Below are positions 21,875-32,657 of a DNA stretch of 64,000 bases, piece after piece (positions within the stretch are counted from its first letter, which is position 1; each line of letters starts with the position of its first letter). The stretch is taken from positions 1-64,000 of the forward strand of contig JAQSDU010000015.1 in assembly GCA_029946065.1 (NCBI GenBank), in the 5' to 3' direction. Both the position numbers and the translations under genes were made by a program. The notes beneath the pieces were generated by a model. That model had not been told where the DNA came from, did not search any database, and was given only the letters and a program-made list of their open reading frames with translations. This DNA is from Flavobacterium sp. Lineage in GTDB: Bacteria; Bacteroidota; Bacteroidia; Flavobacteriales; Flavobacteriaceae.

Positions 21875-24781
21875 ATGAAAATCCTTTGTTCTTTTATTTT
21901 TATTGTAATCACGCAAATTGCTTTTGGGCAAAACGCTTCTTTAAGCGGTGTTGTAGTTGATGATACCAGTGGACAGACACTGATAGGTGTAAATATTTTT
22001 ATAAAAACCCTCAACCTGAGGACTTCTACCGATCCTGACGGAAAATTTATTGTTCGAAATTTAAAGGCGGGTACTTACGAAGTAGAATTCACCTACATTA
22101 GCTATCAATCGAAATTGATTTCAGAAGTTATTATCAAAGAAAATGAAGATACGGCGTTAAATGTTTCGCTTGCTGAAAAGAAGAATGATCTCGATGAAAT
22201 TGTAATAACGCAAACAAAAGCCAAAACAGAGTCTGTAAAGTCGCTGTTGCTACTTCAAAAAAATAGTGTAAGCGTTTCTGATGGTATTTCTGCCGAAACG
22301 ATAAAACGAACACCCGACAAAAATACTTCGGATGTTTTAAAGCGGATAAGTGGCGCAAGTATCCAAGACAATAAATTTGTTATCATTAGAGGTTTGAATG
22401 ATCGTTATAATACTGCCCTCTTAAATGGAGCACCATTACCAAGTTCAGAACCGGACAGGAAAGCTTTTTCATTTGATATCTTTCCGTCTAATATGTTGGA
22501 TAATCTGATAATTACTAAAACAGCTTCACCCGATTTACCGGGAGAATTTGCCGGAGGTGTAGTGCAGATTAATACTAAAGCGGTACCGGATAAGGATTTC
22601 CAGTCGGTAACAATTGGTACTAGCTACAATACTATTACGACTTTTAAGGAGCAAAAAACATACGAAGGTTCATCTACCGATTGGTTAGGATTTGACAATG
22701 GCACTCGCGATTTTCCTTCCACAGTGCCGTCAACAGAGATATTTGGCACGCTTTCCGATCAAGACAAAGCCAATTTAGCCAAAACATTTGAATATGACTG
22801 GAGTATCAAGAGCGCTAAATTCAAACCAAACACCAACTTCCAATATTCCATTGGAAGACACTTTGAGTTTAATGAAAAAACGTTTGGTGTTTTGCTTTCT
22901 TTATCGAACAATAAAACCAATAATTACAATATAATCGAGAGAAACGATTATGATAATCCTGATCCAAAACTTCCTTCGGTATTAACCAGTCATTTTAATG
23001 ATCAAAATTATACAGAGCAAGTATTAACGGCTGCCCTGGCAAATTTTTCATTGAAATTCAATGAAAACAATACAATTAGTTTTAAGAATATTTTGAGTAT
23101 TAATTCTACTGATTTAGTGGTAGAACGCTACGGACAAAAAGATGTAACCGACACAAGGTTTATTGATGCCAATGTGAGATGGTTTACAAGCAATCAAATC
23201 TATTCAGGGCAACTTAATGGAGATCATTATTTTTCCCAGCCTAAAATAAAAGTGCAATGGACTGGTTTCTATAGCAACATTAAGCGTTCTATTCCGAATT
23301 TAAGAAGAAACATCTATTCGATTGCCAATCCGGAAAGTACCGATCCTGCAGAGACTGTTCCGTATGCAGCAATTGCTAGTAATAATGGTGGGCCAGATTA
23401 TGGTGGTGGAATGTTCTTTTCTGAAAACAAAGAAGATATTAGTGGTGGAAAACTTGATTTGTCTAAAAAATTCAATATCGGTGAATCGTTCATCAACGAA
23501 TTTAAAATGGGTGGATTTGCACAAATAAGAAAACGAGATTTTTTCGCCAGGCAATTGCAGTATAATGCGCTAACAAATAACGGTAATTTTAATTATGACC
23601 TATTGACCTTGCCTGATGCTGACATCTTCACGAAAGAAAATATGGGTGAGATTTCTCCGGGAGTGGATGGTTTTACTTTGTTTGATTTTACAAAATTTAC
23701 CGATACTTATAAAGCGGGATCTAAATTATATGCCGGCTATGCCATGTTGGACAATAGGTACAAGAAATTCAGGTTGGTTTGGGGTGTGCGTTTAGAAAGT
23801 TACAGACAAACCATCGATTCAAGGCTTACAGAAACTGAATATCTTGCCTTGGACCAACAGCAAAATGATCTCTTGCCATCCGCTAATTTCATATACGCAA
23901 TTACCGGAAAACAAAATTTGAGGTTGAGTTTCTCAAAAACACTTAACAGACCTGAATTTAGAGAGTTAGCGCCGTTTGGATTTTATGACTTTACAAATCA
24001 GTTCTTTACGCAAGGAAATCCAGATTTGAAGATTGCAAAAATAAATAACTACGATGTACGATATGAATACTATCCAGGAAAGGGACAATTGTTTTCGGCT
24101 TCTTATTTTTATAAGAAATTCACTAATCCTATAGAAATTCAACAAGAAATTAACAATAAGACGGTAACATACAGAAATGCCACAAGTGCTGTAAATAGTG
24201 GTATCGAGTTAGAATTCAGAACTTTATTAAGTGCACTTTTTACAAATGAAAATACAACTGTTTTTGATGACATTACGCTTTTCTCTAACGTTGCGATAAT
24301 AAAATCTAAAGTTGATATTTCAAATTTTAATACTGTAACTGATCAAAGTGATCGACCAATGCAAGGCCAGTCGCCATACATTTTTAATGCTGGTGTTCAA
24401 TATATTAATAAAGCTAATGGATGGTCGTTTTCTGCCAATTTAAATCGCGCCGGAAATAGGATCGCATATGCCTCAAGTGAGGTTAAACCCGCTATTTGGG
24501 AAAAGGGAAGGACTTTTCTTGATATGCAGGTGGTAAAATCATTTCAGAACAACAAATTAGAACTAAAGTTAAACATCCAGAATCTATTAGCGCAGGATTT
24601 GATTTTCTACCAGAATAATTATAGGAATACCGCTACTTACGGGTCACTTGAAACGCTTGCAAATCAGGTTTTTACAGGAGATTATCACTATGAAGATGGA
24701 TTCAGTCCCCAGGATGATGATGTGTTATGGCGAACAAAATTCGGAAAGACATTTTCACTTTCGGTTACCTACAATTTCTAG
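21875..24781 (+). CDS. TonB-dependent receptor with CarboxypepD_reg-like N-terminal domain (non-SusC type)
   Basis: Signal peptide; SGVVVDDTSGQTLIGVNIFIK; plug FVIIRGLNDRYNTALLNGAPLPSSEPDRKAFSFDIFPSNMLDNLIITKTASPDLPGEFAGGVVQINTK; barrel ending FSLSVTYNF. Confidence 0.93.
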   Translation: MKILCSFIFIVITQIAFGQNASLSGVVVDDTSGQTLIGVNIFIKTLNLRTSTDPDGKFIVRNLKAGTYEVEFTYISYQSKLISEVIIKENEDTALNVSLAEKKNDLDEIVITQTKAKTESVKSLLLLQKNSVSVSDGISAETIKRTPDKNTSDVLKRISGASIQDNKFVIIRGLNDRYNTALLNGAPLPSSEPDRKAFSFDIFPSNMLDNLIITKTASPDLPGEFAGGVVQINTKAVPDKDFQSVTIGTSYNTITTFKEQKTYEGSSTDWLGFDNGTRDFPSTVPSTEIFGTLSDQDKANLAKTFEYDWSIKSAKFKPNTNFQYSIGRHFEFNEKTFGVLLSLSNNKTNNYNIIERNDYDNPDPKLPSVLTSHFNDQNYTEQVLTAALANFSLKFNENNTISFKNILSINSTDLVVERYGQKDVTDTRFIDANVRWFTSNQIYSGQLNGDHYFSQPKIKVQWTGFYSNIKRSIPNLRRNIYSIANPESTDPAETVPYAAIASNNGGPDYGGGMFFSENKEDISGGKLDLSKKFNIGESFINEFKMGGFAQIRKRDFFARQLQYNALTNNGNFNYDLLTLPDADIFTKENMGEISPGVDGFTLFDFTKFTDTYKAGSKLYAGYAMLDNRYKKFRLVWGVRLESYRQTIDSRLTETEYLALDQQQNDLLPSANFIYAITGKQNLRLSFSKTLNRPEFRELAPFGFYDFTNQFFTQGNPDLKIAKINNYDVRYEYYPGKGQLFSASYFYKKFTNPIEIQQEINNKTVTYRNATSAVNSGIELEFRTLLSALFTNENTTVFDDITLFSNVAIIKSKVDISNFNTVTDQSDRPMQGQSPYIFNAGVQYINKANGWSFSANLNRAGNRIAYASSEVKPAIWEKGRTFLDMQVVKSFQNNKLELKLNIQNLLAQDLIFYQNNYRNTATYGSLETLANQVFTGDYHYEDGFSPQDDDVLWRTKFGKTFSLSVTYNF

Positions 24782-24814
24782 AAATATAAATGATTTTCAT
24801 ATTTAATTAATGAA

Positions 24815-24850
24815 AACCCATTTAGCGCAGCTGCTGAATGGGTTTTTTTA
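24815..24850 (+). terminator. Terminator after TonB-dependent receptor
   Basis: AAAACCCATTtAGC-gca-GCT..AATGGGTTTTTTT hairpin. Confidence 0.75.
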
Positions 24851-25081
24851 TTTACATCGAATTCAAATGTTAAGAAATCCGAAATCCGACAAGCGCACTG
24901 TTTACAATTGGTCGATGAGAAAAACACAAATACTACAGATTTCTCTTAACAAATAATTTACAATTTTAACATTGCATTAAGGTTTTATTAAAGGAATCAT
25001 CTTGTTTATTTAATCACGAAACTTCCTAAAAAAAAAGTGGTTAAGATAAATTTGTCATCAAACAATTAATAATCTACGTTA

Positions 25082-28000
25082 ATGAAAAAAAATTATGTAA
25101 TTGCATTATTGGTTCTGGCAATCAATTTTGTAAATGCTCAAATTGAGCAAACAAGTTATCGGGGCGCATTCGCTCCTGCACCAACTGCTATGTGGACTGA
25201 CAACTGGACCAATTGGAGTCCAAACAGTGAGCCATATACTGACGCGACAACTGTAGTAAATGTTACTGCAGATATTACAACCAATACAACATGGACTACC
25301 GGAAAAACTTACAAACTTACTGGGCTTATCTATGTAAGAAACAACGCAACCCTTACAATCCAACCAGGTGTTGTTATTAAAGGTATTTATACAAATACCG
25401 GTACTGCACTTGTAATTACCAAAGGGGCTAAGATTAATGCAGTTGGAACTGCTAACAGTCCAATCGTATTTACATCTGCAAAAGCAGCCGGGTCAAGAGC
25501 TGCAGGAGATTGGGGTGGAATTATCCTTTTAGGAAAAGCCAAATTTAACCTCAATAATGGCGTTAACAACATAGAAGGTATCACGGCTTCTGTAAATACT
25601 GAATATGGTGGTGGTACTACACCAGATGACAATGATAATTCAGGAACATTAAAATATGTAAGAATTGAATTTGGTGGATTTGTTTTCTCTCCAAACAATG
25701 AAATCAATGGTTTGACTTTTGGTGCTATCGGAAGAGGTACTACAATTGATAATGTACAAGTTTCTTTTTCGGGTGACGACTCTTTTGAGTGGTTTGGTGG
25801 ATCAGTAAACTGTAAACACCTTGTGGCTTACAGAGGCTTAGATGACGATTTTGATACTGATAATGGATACAAAGGAATCATACAATTTGCTTTGGGTATA
25901 AAAGATCCACAAATTGCAGATAATCCTGCAATTTCAACTTCTGAGGGTTTTGAATCAGATAACAATGCTGCTGGTACTGCTTCGGTAAGTCCAAACGATA
26001 ACACTTCTGCAATTTTTACCAACTTCACTATGATCGGACCTTCATACAGAGCTACAATAGCTCCGTCTGTTGCTGTTGCTGCAGGACATGCAAGAGCCGC
26101 TCGTATCAGAAGAGTATCACAACTAAAAGTTTTTAACTCATTGTTCCTTGATTTTAAAAACAGTTTTGTATTTGTAGATGGCGCTACTACAGTAGCTTTA
26201 GCCAATAGTGATGCTTCAGTGGCTACCGGTGTGAAATTTAAAAATAACATCATTGCTGGTACTCCGGACGCTACTTTTTCTGCTGGTGTTAATCCAACTT
26301 CGTTAAATGCATGGTTTACAGCTAGTGGAAATTTATTTCAGTCAGGAAGCACAGGAATCTTAAGTGCACCTTATGGTGCATCAAGCGCTACATATTCAGG
26401 TTTAGATTACCGTCCGGGAACTTTGGCTGCTACTGGCGCTGATTTTGCCGACGCTTCGTTAAACGGATTAGTAATTATTGCTCCAACAACCTTGCCTGCA
26501 GTAACCAATAAAGTATATTGCAAAGGTGATATCGCTCCGCAATTGACTGCTACATTAACTTCAACAGGTGTTTCATTGAAATGGTACACTGTTGCTACTG
26601 GCGGAACTGCTTCTACAACCGCTCCAACGCCTTTGACAACTGTTGTAGGTATTAAGACTTATTATGTATCACAAGTTGATGCTTCAAATGTTGAAAGCGC
26701 TAGAGTTTCGTTAACTGTAACTACAAATGCTTTGCCTACAGAAGTTGTTGGAACAATCGTTGGAACTCCTGCTTCAAACGCTACTTCTGCAACTGCAGTT
26801 GGTAAAAACGTTGGAACTACAAATACTTACACTTATACAATTCCTGCTTTTGAAGACAGTACATTAAAGTATTTGTGGACTGTGCCATTGGGTGTGAATA
26901 TTGTTTCACCACAACCACCATTACAAGATTTTACTAATTCAATTACAGTAAACTACGCAAACGTTGCTCCAGGAGCAGGGCCAGTAGGTTCTATTCAGGT
27001 ACAAGCAGTAAACACTTCTGGTTGTAAAACGCTTGCAAAAACGCTTGCAATCACCAAAGCACTTCCTACTGCTCCAGGTGCTATCACTGTGTACAATAAA
27101 AATGCAGGGTACCCTACACCAACTATTGCTGTTTCAACTTATGGACAATACATGGGTACAACTACACCATTAACATTGGTTGCTACTACTTCTGCTGATG
27201 CAGCTGCTTACCAATGGGAATTGCCTGCAGGCGTAACTTTGTCACTTGGTAACGTAACTCCGGTAACGACTACTGTAATTTATACTGCATTACCATTTTT
27301 AAGCCCAAGTACTGCGCCATCAACGGTAGGAACTAAATATTGGGAAGTTACCAACAAAACTTACAACAGTGTTGATGTAAATGGTGTTCCAACCAATATT
27401 GTGGTATCGACTGCTGTTCAAAAAATCTTCGGATCTGGTGCTTACGGTGCAACGACATCACAACCTTATGCGCCATATGGTACAGTTATCACAAGTAATT
27501 TAAATACTATCTTGGTTAATTTTGCTGGTGTAAACAATCCAACTACTACTGCATTATACTTTGGCGTTAAAGCTAAAAACGGTGTTGGTTTATCTACTAC
27601 ACTTAATACAACAAACACAGACGTAGTTGCAAACGCTAACATTCCAGGTTTGTTTGACACTACTTACAATGAAGTATATACAGCACCAGTACCTCCTAGT
27701 ACCAATGCTACTTCTGTAATCACTGTTTCTGGTACAGCTGTTAAAACTTCAAAACTGAAAAAATTAACCGCTGCTTTACCTGCTGCTCCGGCTGCATTGA
27801 AATTGACTAACAATGCTATCAGTACTGTAACTGGTGTAACTGTTGTGACTTCTTATATTGGTACTACAACGCCACTTACATTGACTGCTACAGCTTCTAC
27901 ATCGGCTTCTTCTTATTCATGGGAATTGCCTGCTGGTGTTAACCAACTTTCTGGTGGTAATTCAAATGTAATTACAATCAACTTTGCTGGTGTTGCTCCG

Positions 28001-29098
28001 GGAGTAACTTCACTTTATTTAGGAGTTAAGTCTGTTAACGGTATCGGTTCTTCTGTAACCAATAACAGTGCTTTAACGCCTGCAACTGCATCTACTGCTA
28101 AAGTATTGAAAGTTACAGCTGCTTTACCAGCTGCTCCACCTGCATTAAAATTGACTAATGATGCTATCAGTGCGTCAACAGCTGTTGTAATTGTAAGTAA
28201 ATATATCGGTACTTCAACGCCGCTTACATTAACTGCTACACCATCGGCTACAGCTTCTTCTTATACTTGGGAATTGCCTGCTGGTGTTAACCAACTTTCG
28301 GGTGGTACTAGTAATGCAATCACTGTAAACTTTGCTGATGTTGCTGCTGGAACAACTTCATTATACCTAGGCGTGAAAGCGGTAAATGGTGTTGGTTCTT
28401 CTGTAACGAGCAATAGCACTGCAACTCCTGCAACTGCTTCTACTGCTAAGTTATTAAAAGTTACTGCTGCCGTTCCTGCTGCTGTTACTGCTGTTACAGG
28501 TCAAATTACTTTGATCGCAAGCAACAGTACAATTAGCTATACAATGACTGCTTCTGCTTATGCAAATTCATACATTGTTACCGCTCCTGCTGGTGCTGTT
28601 GTAGTTTCTGAAAACAATGCTTCTAATACTTCTAACGTATTGGCAACTGCTGACTTAACGTTTTCAGTAACTTATCCTTCGAATTTCTTAGCCAATGCTG
28701 CTAATCCTAAAACAATTGCAATAACATCTGTGAATGGAGTTGGAAACAGCCTTACTAACAAAGTGCTTAATTTAACTTCAGCTGCGACATCAAGAATGTC
28801 TGATGTAGCTTCAGAAGAAGTTGTGAAAGAAGTTTTAGTTTCTTCAACAAATATTTTCCCTAATCCTGCACAAGATGTTGTGACTATCGAATTGACAGCT
28901 CAAAGAGCAGGTTCTTTAGAAATGACTATCTATTCTTTCAATGGAAATGTTGTAGGTAAATCTAAAGTTGTTGAATTACAGGAAGGTGTAAACACTGTTA
29001 AGCAAGATGTATCTTCTTTGGAAAAAGGAATATATGTTGTGAGATTTGTAAATACAGCTAACGGAGAAGTGATCACTAAAAAGATCATCAAAAACTAA
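25082..29098 (+). CDS. Large T9SS-secreted protein: N-terminal beta-helix-like region, tandem Ig/PKD-like repeats, type A sorting domain
   Basis: Signal peptide; LTIQPGVVIKG...GDWGGIILLGKA...YGGGTTPDDNDNSGTLKYVRIEFGGF...DDDFDTDNGYKG; repeated WELPAGV/GVKSVNGIGSS modules; FPNPAQDVVTIEL...GIYVVRFVNTANGEVITKKIIKN. Confidence 0.85.
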   Translation: MKKNYVIALLVLAINFVNAQIEQTSYRGAFAPAPTAMWTDNWTNWSPNSEPYTDATTVVNVTADITTNTTWTTGKTYKLTGLIYVRNNATLTIQPGVVIKGIYTNTGTALVITKGAKINAVGTANSPIVFTSAKAAGSRAAGDWGGIILLGKAKFNLNNGVNNIEGITASVNTEYGGGTTPDDNDNSGTLKYVRIEFGGFVFSPNNEINGLTFGAIGRGTTIDNVQVSFSGDDSFEWFGGSVNCKHLVAYRGLDDDFDTDNGYKGIIQFALGIKDPQIADNPAISTSEGFESDNNAAGTASVSPNDNTSAIFTNFTMIGPSYRATIAPSVAVAAGHARAARIRRVSQLKVFNSLFLDFKNSFVFVDGATTVALANSDASVATGVKFKNNIIAGTPDATFSAGVNPTSLNAWFTASGNLFQSGSTGILSAPYGASSATYSGLDYRPGTLAATGADFADASLNGLVIIAPTTLPAVTNKVYCKGDIAPQLTATLTSTGVSLKWYTVATGGTASTTAPTPLTTVVGIKTYYVSQVDASNVESARVSLTVTTNALPTEVVGTIVGTPASNATSATAVGKNVGTTNTYTYTIPAFEDSTLKYLWTVPLGVNIVSPQPPLQDFTNSITVNYANVAPGAGPVGSIQVQAVNTSGCKTLAKTLAITKALPTAPGAITVYNKNAGYPTPTIAVSTYGQYMGTTTPLTLVATTSADAAAYQWELPAGVTLSLGNVTPVTTTVIYTALPFLSPSTAPSTVGTKYWEVTNKTYNSVDVNGVPTNIVVSTAVQKIFGSGAYGATTSQPYAPYGTVITSNLNTILVNFAGVNNPTTTALYFGVKAKNGVGLSTTLNTTNTDVVANANIPGLFDTTYNEVYTAPVPPSTNATSVITVSGTAVKTSKLKKLTAALPAAPAALKLTNNAISTVTGVTVVTSYIGTTTPLTLTATASTSASSYSWELPAGVNQLSGGNSNVITINFAGVAPGVTSLYLGVKSVNGIGSSVTNNSALTPATASTAKVLKVTAALPAAPPALKLTNDAISASTAVVIVSKYIGTSTPLTLTATPSATASSYTWELPAGVNQLSGGTSNAITVNFADVAAGTTSLYLGVKAVNGVGSSVTSNSTATPATASTAKLLKVTAAVPAAVTAVTGQITLIASNSTISYTMTASAYANSYIVTAPAGAVVVSENNASNTSNVLATADLTFSVTYPSNFLANAANPKTIAITSVNGVGNSLTNKVLNLTSAATSRMSDVASEEVVKEVLVSSTNIFPNPAQDVVTIELTAQRAGSLEMTIYSFNGNVVGKSKVVELQEGVNTVKQDVSSLEKGIYVVRFVNTANGEVITKKIIKN
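27770..28465 (+). repeat. In-gene tandem repeat, 348-bp (116-codon) period
   Basis: GCTGC(T/C) T/GTTA/CC(T) boundary motif recurs at 27770, 28118 and 28466; intervening units highly similar at DNA level. Confidence 0.8.
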
Positions 29099-29127
29099 CG
29101 ATTTTTTGTATTTATATTTTTTCTTAA

Positions 29128-29160
29128 AGCCGTCAATTAATTTTGGCGGCTTTTTTTTAA
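29128..29160 (+). terminator. Terminator after T9SS protein
   Basis: AGCCGTCAATTAATTTTGGCGGCT followed by T8. Confidence 0.75.
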
Positions 29161-29291
29161 GATAAAAAACAACCAATATAATTCGCTGAATAATTCGATT
29201 TCAATAGCTTGTTTAAAGCTTTATCATTAACTTTGTTAGGATTAATTTTAGTATTATTATCAATTAAAAGTACTTCTGGAAAACTACTATT

Positions 29292-30539
29292 TTGATGCAG
29301 AAAAAAATACTTGTATTGGGTTTGGGACAAAATAATTTTTTGTCATTCCTGTACGGCGCCGTTAAAAAGAAAGATTCTGATTTTTTTATTTCGGCACCAT
29401 TTTTCACAGCCTTCAACAATACATCGCACACAGATTCCTGGATGTACAGTAATGATAAAATCGTTAGGAAAATTAGCTTTGTGTGCTACTTAAAATCTGC
29501 TTTTTCGTGTTTGCTATCCAAACATTTTTATCAAACTTTATTTTTTATTCTTTTTGTCGAATTAAAGTTCAGCAAAACACTACATTTTGTGGTCAAGCAA
29601 ATGCAAGCGAAAGCTTTTTTTATTGCCAATCAAAATTTCAATGACTATGACATTTTTCACTTTCATTTTATGCAATACAGCTATCTGAAAGAAGTTTTTA
29701 TGGTGCCTAAAAACAAGAAAATTGTATGTACTTTTTGGGGATCTGATTTGCTACGTACAAGTGATATCTTCAATTTTTATTTTGTAAAAAAAGCACTCAA
29801 CAAAGCAACTACAATTACATGTCAAACAGCAGAATTAAGAGAAGTAATACTGTCTAAATATGGCAGAAACCTGCTTGATAAAATTGAAGTTAATATGTTT
29901 CCGCTTGAAGAAAGCATCTATCAATTAATGAAAAGCAATGCAACGGAGGTCAAAAAAATAAGCCAGTTTAAAGCGCAATTTAATTATAGTCCTGACAAAA
30001 TAAATGTTTTGATTGGTCACAATGGCAGTATTTTTAACAATCACCTTCAAATCATCAACGCACTACAGCATTTAAGAGATGTGCAGCAATTTCATTTAAT
30101 TGTCAACCTTAATTACGCAATAACTGAAAATCAGACAATTGCGTATAAAAACGAATTGAATGCTGCCCTTACTAAAACAAATTGCTCTTATACAATTCTC
30201 GAAAATTTCTTTAGTGGCGAAACATTAGCGCTATCAAGGCTGGCCACAGATGTTTTTGTTCACGCACCAGTTTCGGATGCCATTAGCAGTACCATGCTCG
30301 AAATGTTATATGCGGGCAGTGTTGTAATCGCGGGTTCTTGGCTTCCATATAAAACATTTAAAAATGCACAATTAAAGTATCATGAAATAGTAGAATTTGA
30401 AGATATCAGCAAAATTTTTAATGCTATAGCACTTCATTTTAATGAGGAAAAACAAAAGATGCAAACGAATACTTTGGCCGTGGAAAATTATTTTTTAAAC
30501 GATAAAATTGCAACGAAATGGTGCCGAATATTACAGTAA
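29292..30539 (+). CDS. Glycosyltransferase (GT56/TDP-Fuc4NAc-transferase-like or GT4)
   Basis: KKIVCTFWGSDLLR, INVLIGHNGSIFNNHLQIINALQHL, DVFVHAPVSDAISSTMLEMLYAGSVVIAG. Confidence 0.65.
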   Translation: MMQKKILVLGLGQNNFLSFLYGAVKKKDSDFFISAPFFTAFNNTSHTDSWMYSNDKIVRKISFVCYLKSAFSCLLSKHFYQTLFFILFVELKFSKTLHFVVKQMQAKAFFIANQNFNDYDIFHFHFMQYSYLKEVFMVPKNKKIVCTFWGSDLLRTSDIFNFYFVKKALNKATTITCQTAELREVILSKYGRNLLDKIEVNMFPLEESIYQLMKSNATEVKKISQFKAQFNYSPDKINVLIGHNGSIFNNHLQIINALQHLRDVQQFHLIVNLNYAITENQTIAYKNELNAALTKTNCSYTILENFFSGETLALSRLATDVFVHAPVSDAISSTMLEMLYAGSVVIAGSWLPYKTFKNAQLKYHEIVEFEDISKIFNAIALHFNEEKQKMQTNTLAVENYFLNDKIATKWCRILQ

Positions 30540-30558
30540 ACATTTCGTATTCGACCAA

Positions 30559-32001
30559 ATGGATTTAAAAAACAAGGTCAAAAGCGGATTAAAGTGGACT
30601 TTTATAGATCAGGTGCTGTCGCAAATCATTTTCTTAATTTTCGGCATATTCTTGGCGCGTTTGGTGAGTCCGTCGTCTTTTGGTTTAGTCGGGATGGTCA
30701 CCATTTTTTCCAATTTTGCTATACTCTTTATCGATTTGGGTTTTGGCGCTGCTTTGATTCAGAAAGCCGATGCCACCAAGGAACATTTTTCATCTGTTTT
30801 TTGGCTGAATTTAGGAATCGGAATAATCTTGTATCTATTTTTCTATCTTCTCGCTCCCTTTATCAGCCAATTTTATAAACAACCGGAATTAACGGTTTTG
30901 ATCCGAGTAATATGCCTGACTTTTATAATCACAGCGATTTCTTCTGTTCAATCCAATTTATTGATCAGGGAATTGAAATTTAAGAAAAAAGTCGTCATCA
31001 ACTGGATAGCAATGACCGTAGGATATGGTCTTGCATTTCTATTGGCATATAATGGTTATGGTGTTTGGGCACTGGTAATAATGACACTAGCAACTGCAAT
31101 AACCAACACACTATTGTATTGGATTACATCTTTATGGCTGCCATTGTTGGTTTTTCAATGGTCTAAAATAAAAGAATTATCGAATTTTGGTTTGAATTTT
31201 TTGGGTGATTCGAGTGTAAACTATTGGTCGCGGAATTATGATAACTTTATAATAGCCAAAGTATTAGGAAGCACAGAATTAGGAATTTATTCTAGAGCCT
31301 ACTCGCTCATGCTATTGCCGTTGCGCAACGTTACTACCATTGTAACCAAAGTTATGTTTCCCGCTTTTTCACAAAAGCAAGGCGATTTAATATTATTAAA
31401 AAAATACTATTTAGATATCATTTTATACATTGCATTAATCACTTTTCCTTTGATGATAGGACTTTCTTTAGTATCAACCGAGTTTGTCCTGCTCTTTTTT
31501 GGAAAAAAATGGATAAACATGATTCCGGTGCTGTCGGTTTTGAGTGGGTTAGGAGCAATACAGTCTATAATTTCATTAAACGGATTGATATACAATTCGT
31601 TGGGAAAAGCAAATGTCGCTTTTAGAATTTCTATTATATCAAATATTTTACTCATTATTGCATTTACCATTGGCGTTCAATATGGAATTATAGGTGTTTC
31701 TTGGAGTTATTTAATTTGCAGCCTATTGCTTTTTATTCCGATTTATAAAACAGCAATCAGATTACTCGATGTTAGTTTGCTTGAAGTTTTTAAAGTTTTA
31801 AAGGGCGTTATAATCGCTACATCTTGTATGGCACTTATATTATTTTTGCTCAATAATTGCCTCGATTTGTCATTGATACTAAATCTTGTCATTAAAATAG
31901 TTGCCGGTGCTGTTGTTTATGGAATGTTACTTTTGCTCCTAGAACGAGAATTACTTGTACGGTTAAAATTAAAGATTATTACAGAAATACAGCAACGATA
32001 A
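30559..32001 (+). CDS. MOP-superfamily polysaccharide flippase (Wzx-like)
   Basis: Polytopic; LKNKVKSGLKWTFIDQVLSQIIFLIFGIFLARLVSPSSFGLVGMV. ORF track start 30508 overlaps upstream gene; ATG at 30559 preferred. Confidence 0.9.
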   Translation: MDLKNKVKSGLKWTFIDQVLSQIIFLIFGIFLARLVSPSSFGLVGMVTIFSNFAILFIDLGFGAALIQKADATKEHFSSVFWLNLGIGIILYLFFYLLAPFISQFYKQPELTVLIRVICLTFIITAISSVQSNLLIRELKFKKKVVINWIAMTVGYGLAFLLAYNGYGVWALVIMTLATAITNTLLYWITSLWLPLLVFQWSKIKELSNFGLNFLGDSSVNYWSRNYDNFIIAKVLGSTELGIYSRAYSLMLLPLRNVTTIVTKVMFPAFSQKQGDLILLKKYYLDIILYIALITFPLMIGLSLVSTEFVLLFFGKKWINMIPVLSVLSGLGAIQSIISLNGLIYNSLGKANVAFRISIISNILLIIAFTIGVQYGIIGVSWSYLICSLLLFIPIYKTAIRLLDVSLLEVFKVLKGVIIATSCMALILFLLNNCLDLSLILNLVIKIVAGAVVYGMLLLLLERELLVRLKLKIITEIQQR

Positions 32002-32648
32002 TGAAATACTCCCTGCGCAAACTGTATTCGTCAAACGTACATTTTTTAAGATGGCGAACGCTTTTTATCAATATAAAAACCAAAGGTACACGAACAAATT
32101 TAAGTCGCATCTTGCTGTTTGGCAAATGTGGTTTTTCCATTCATAATTCTGCAAAAATAAATTTATCAAACGGCCATCTTGCTATTAACAGGTACATTAC
32201 CAAAAAAGATCCGTTTGTCGGCAATATAGAAATGTATGAAAATGCTGTAATCAACGTCGAAAATACATTTTTCATCCATAGTGGCTGTGATGTTATGGTC
32301 TTCAAGAATGCAAAATTAAATTTGGGTAGTGGTTACATCAACAGATATGCTAAAATCAGGTGCTATTCGTCCATAACAATTGGTCATGATGTCGCCATTT
32401 CTGAAAATTGTAGCATCTGGGATAGTGATTTTCACGCAATCGAAGGCAAAGAAAATCAAATCGCACAGCCAATCGTTATCGGAAATCATGTCTGGATCGG
32501 TACCAACGTCACGATTTTAAAAGGCGTAACAATTGGCAACGGTGCCATCATTGCTGCAGGAGCAGTGGTTACCAAAGACATTCCTGCAGCTTGTATGGCA
32601 GCTGGGGTTCCGGCAAAAGTGGTAAAGGAAAATGTAGAATGGAAATAA
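32001..32648 (+). CDS. Hexapeptide-repeat acyltransferase (LbH family)
   Basis: IVIGNHVWIGTNVTILKGVTIGNGAIIAAGAVVTKDIPAACMAAGVPAKVVKENVEWK. Confidence 0.9.
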   Translation: MKYSLRKLYSSNVHFLRWRTLFINIKTKGTRTNLSRILLFGKCGFSIHNSAKINLSNGHLAINRYITKKDPFVGNIEMYENAVINVENTFFIHSGCDVMVFKNAKLNLGSGYINRYAKIRCYSSITIGHDVAISENCSIWDSDFHAIEGKENQIAQPIVIGNHVWIGTNVTILKGVTIGNGAIIAAGAVVTKDIPAACMAAGVPAKVVKENVEWK

Positions 32649-32657
32649 AAAAATGAG

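Noticed and set aside
25106-27660. Several minus-strand ORFs inside the 25082 gene
   Set aside because: Antisense shadows of a low-complexity Thr/Ala/Val-rich repeat gene.
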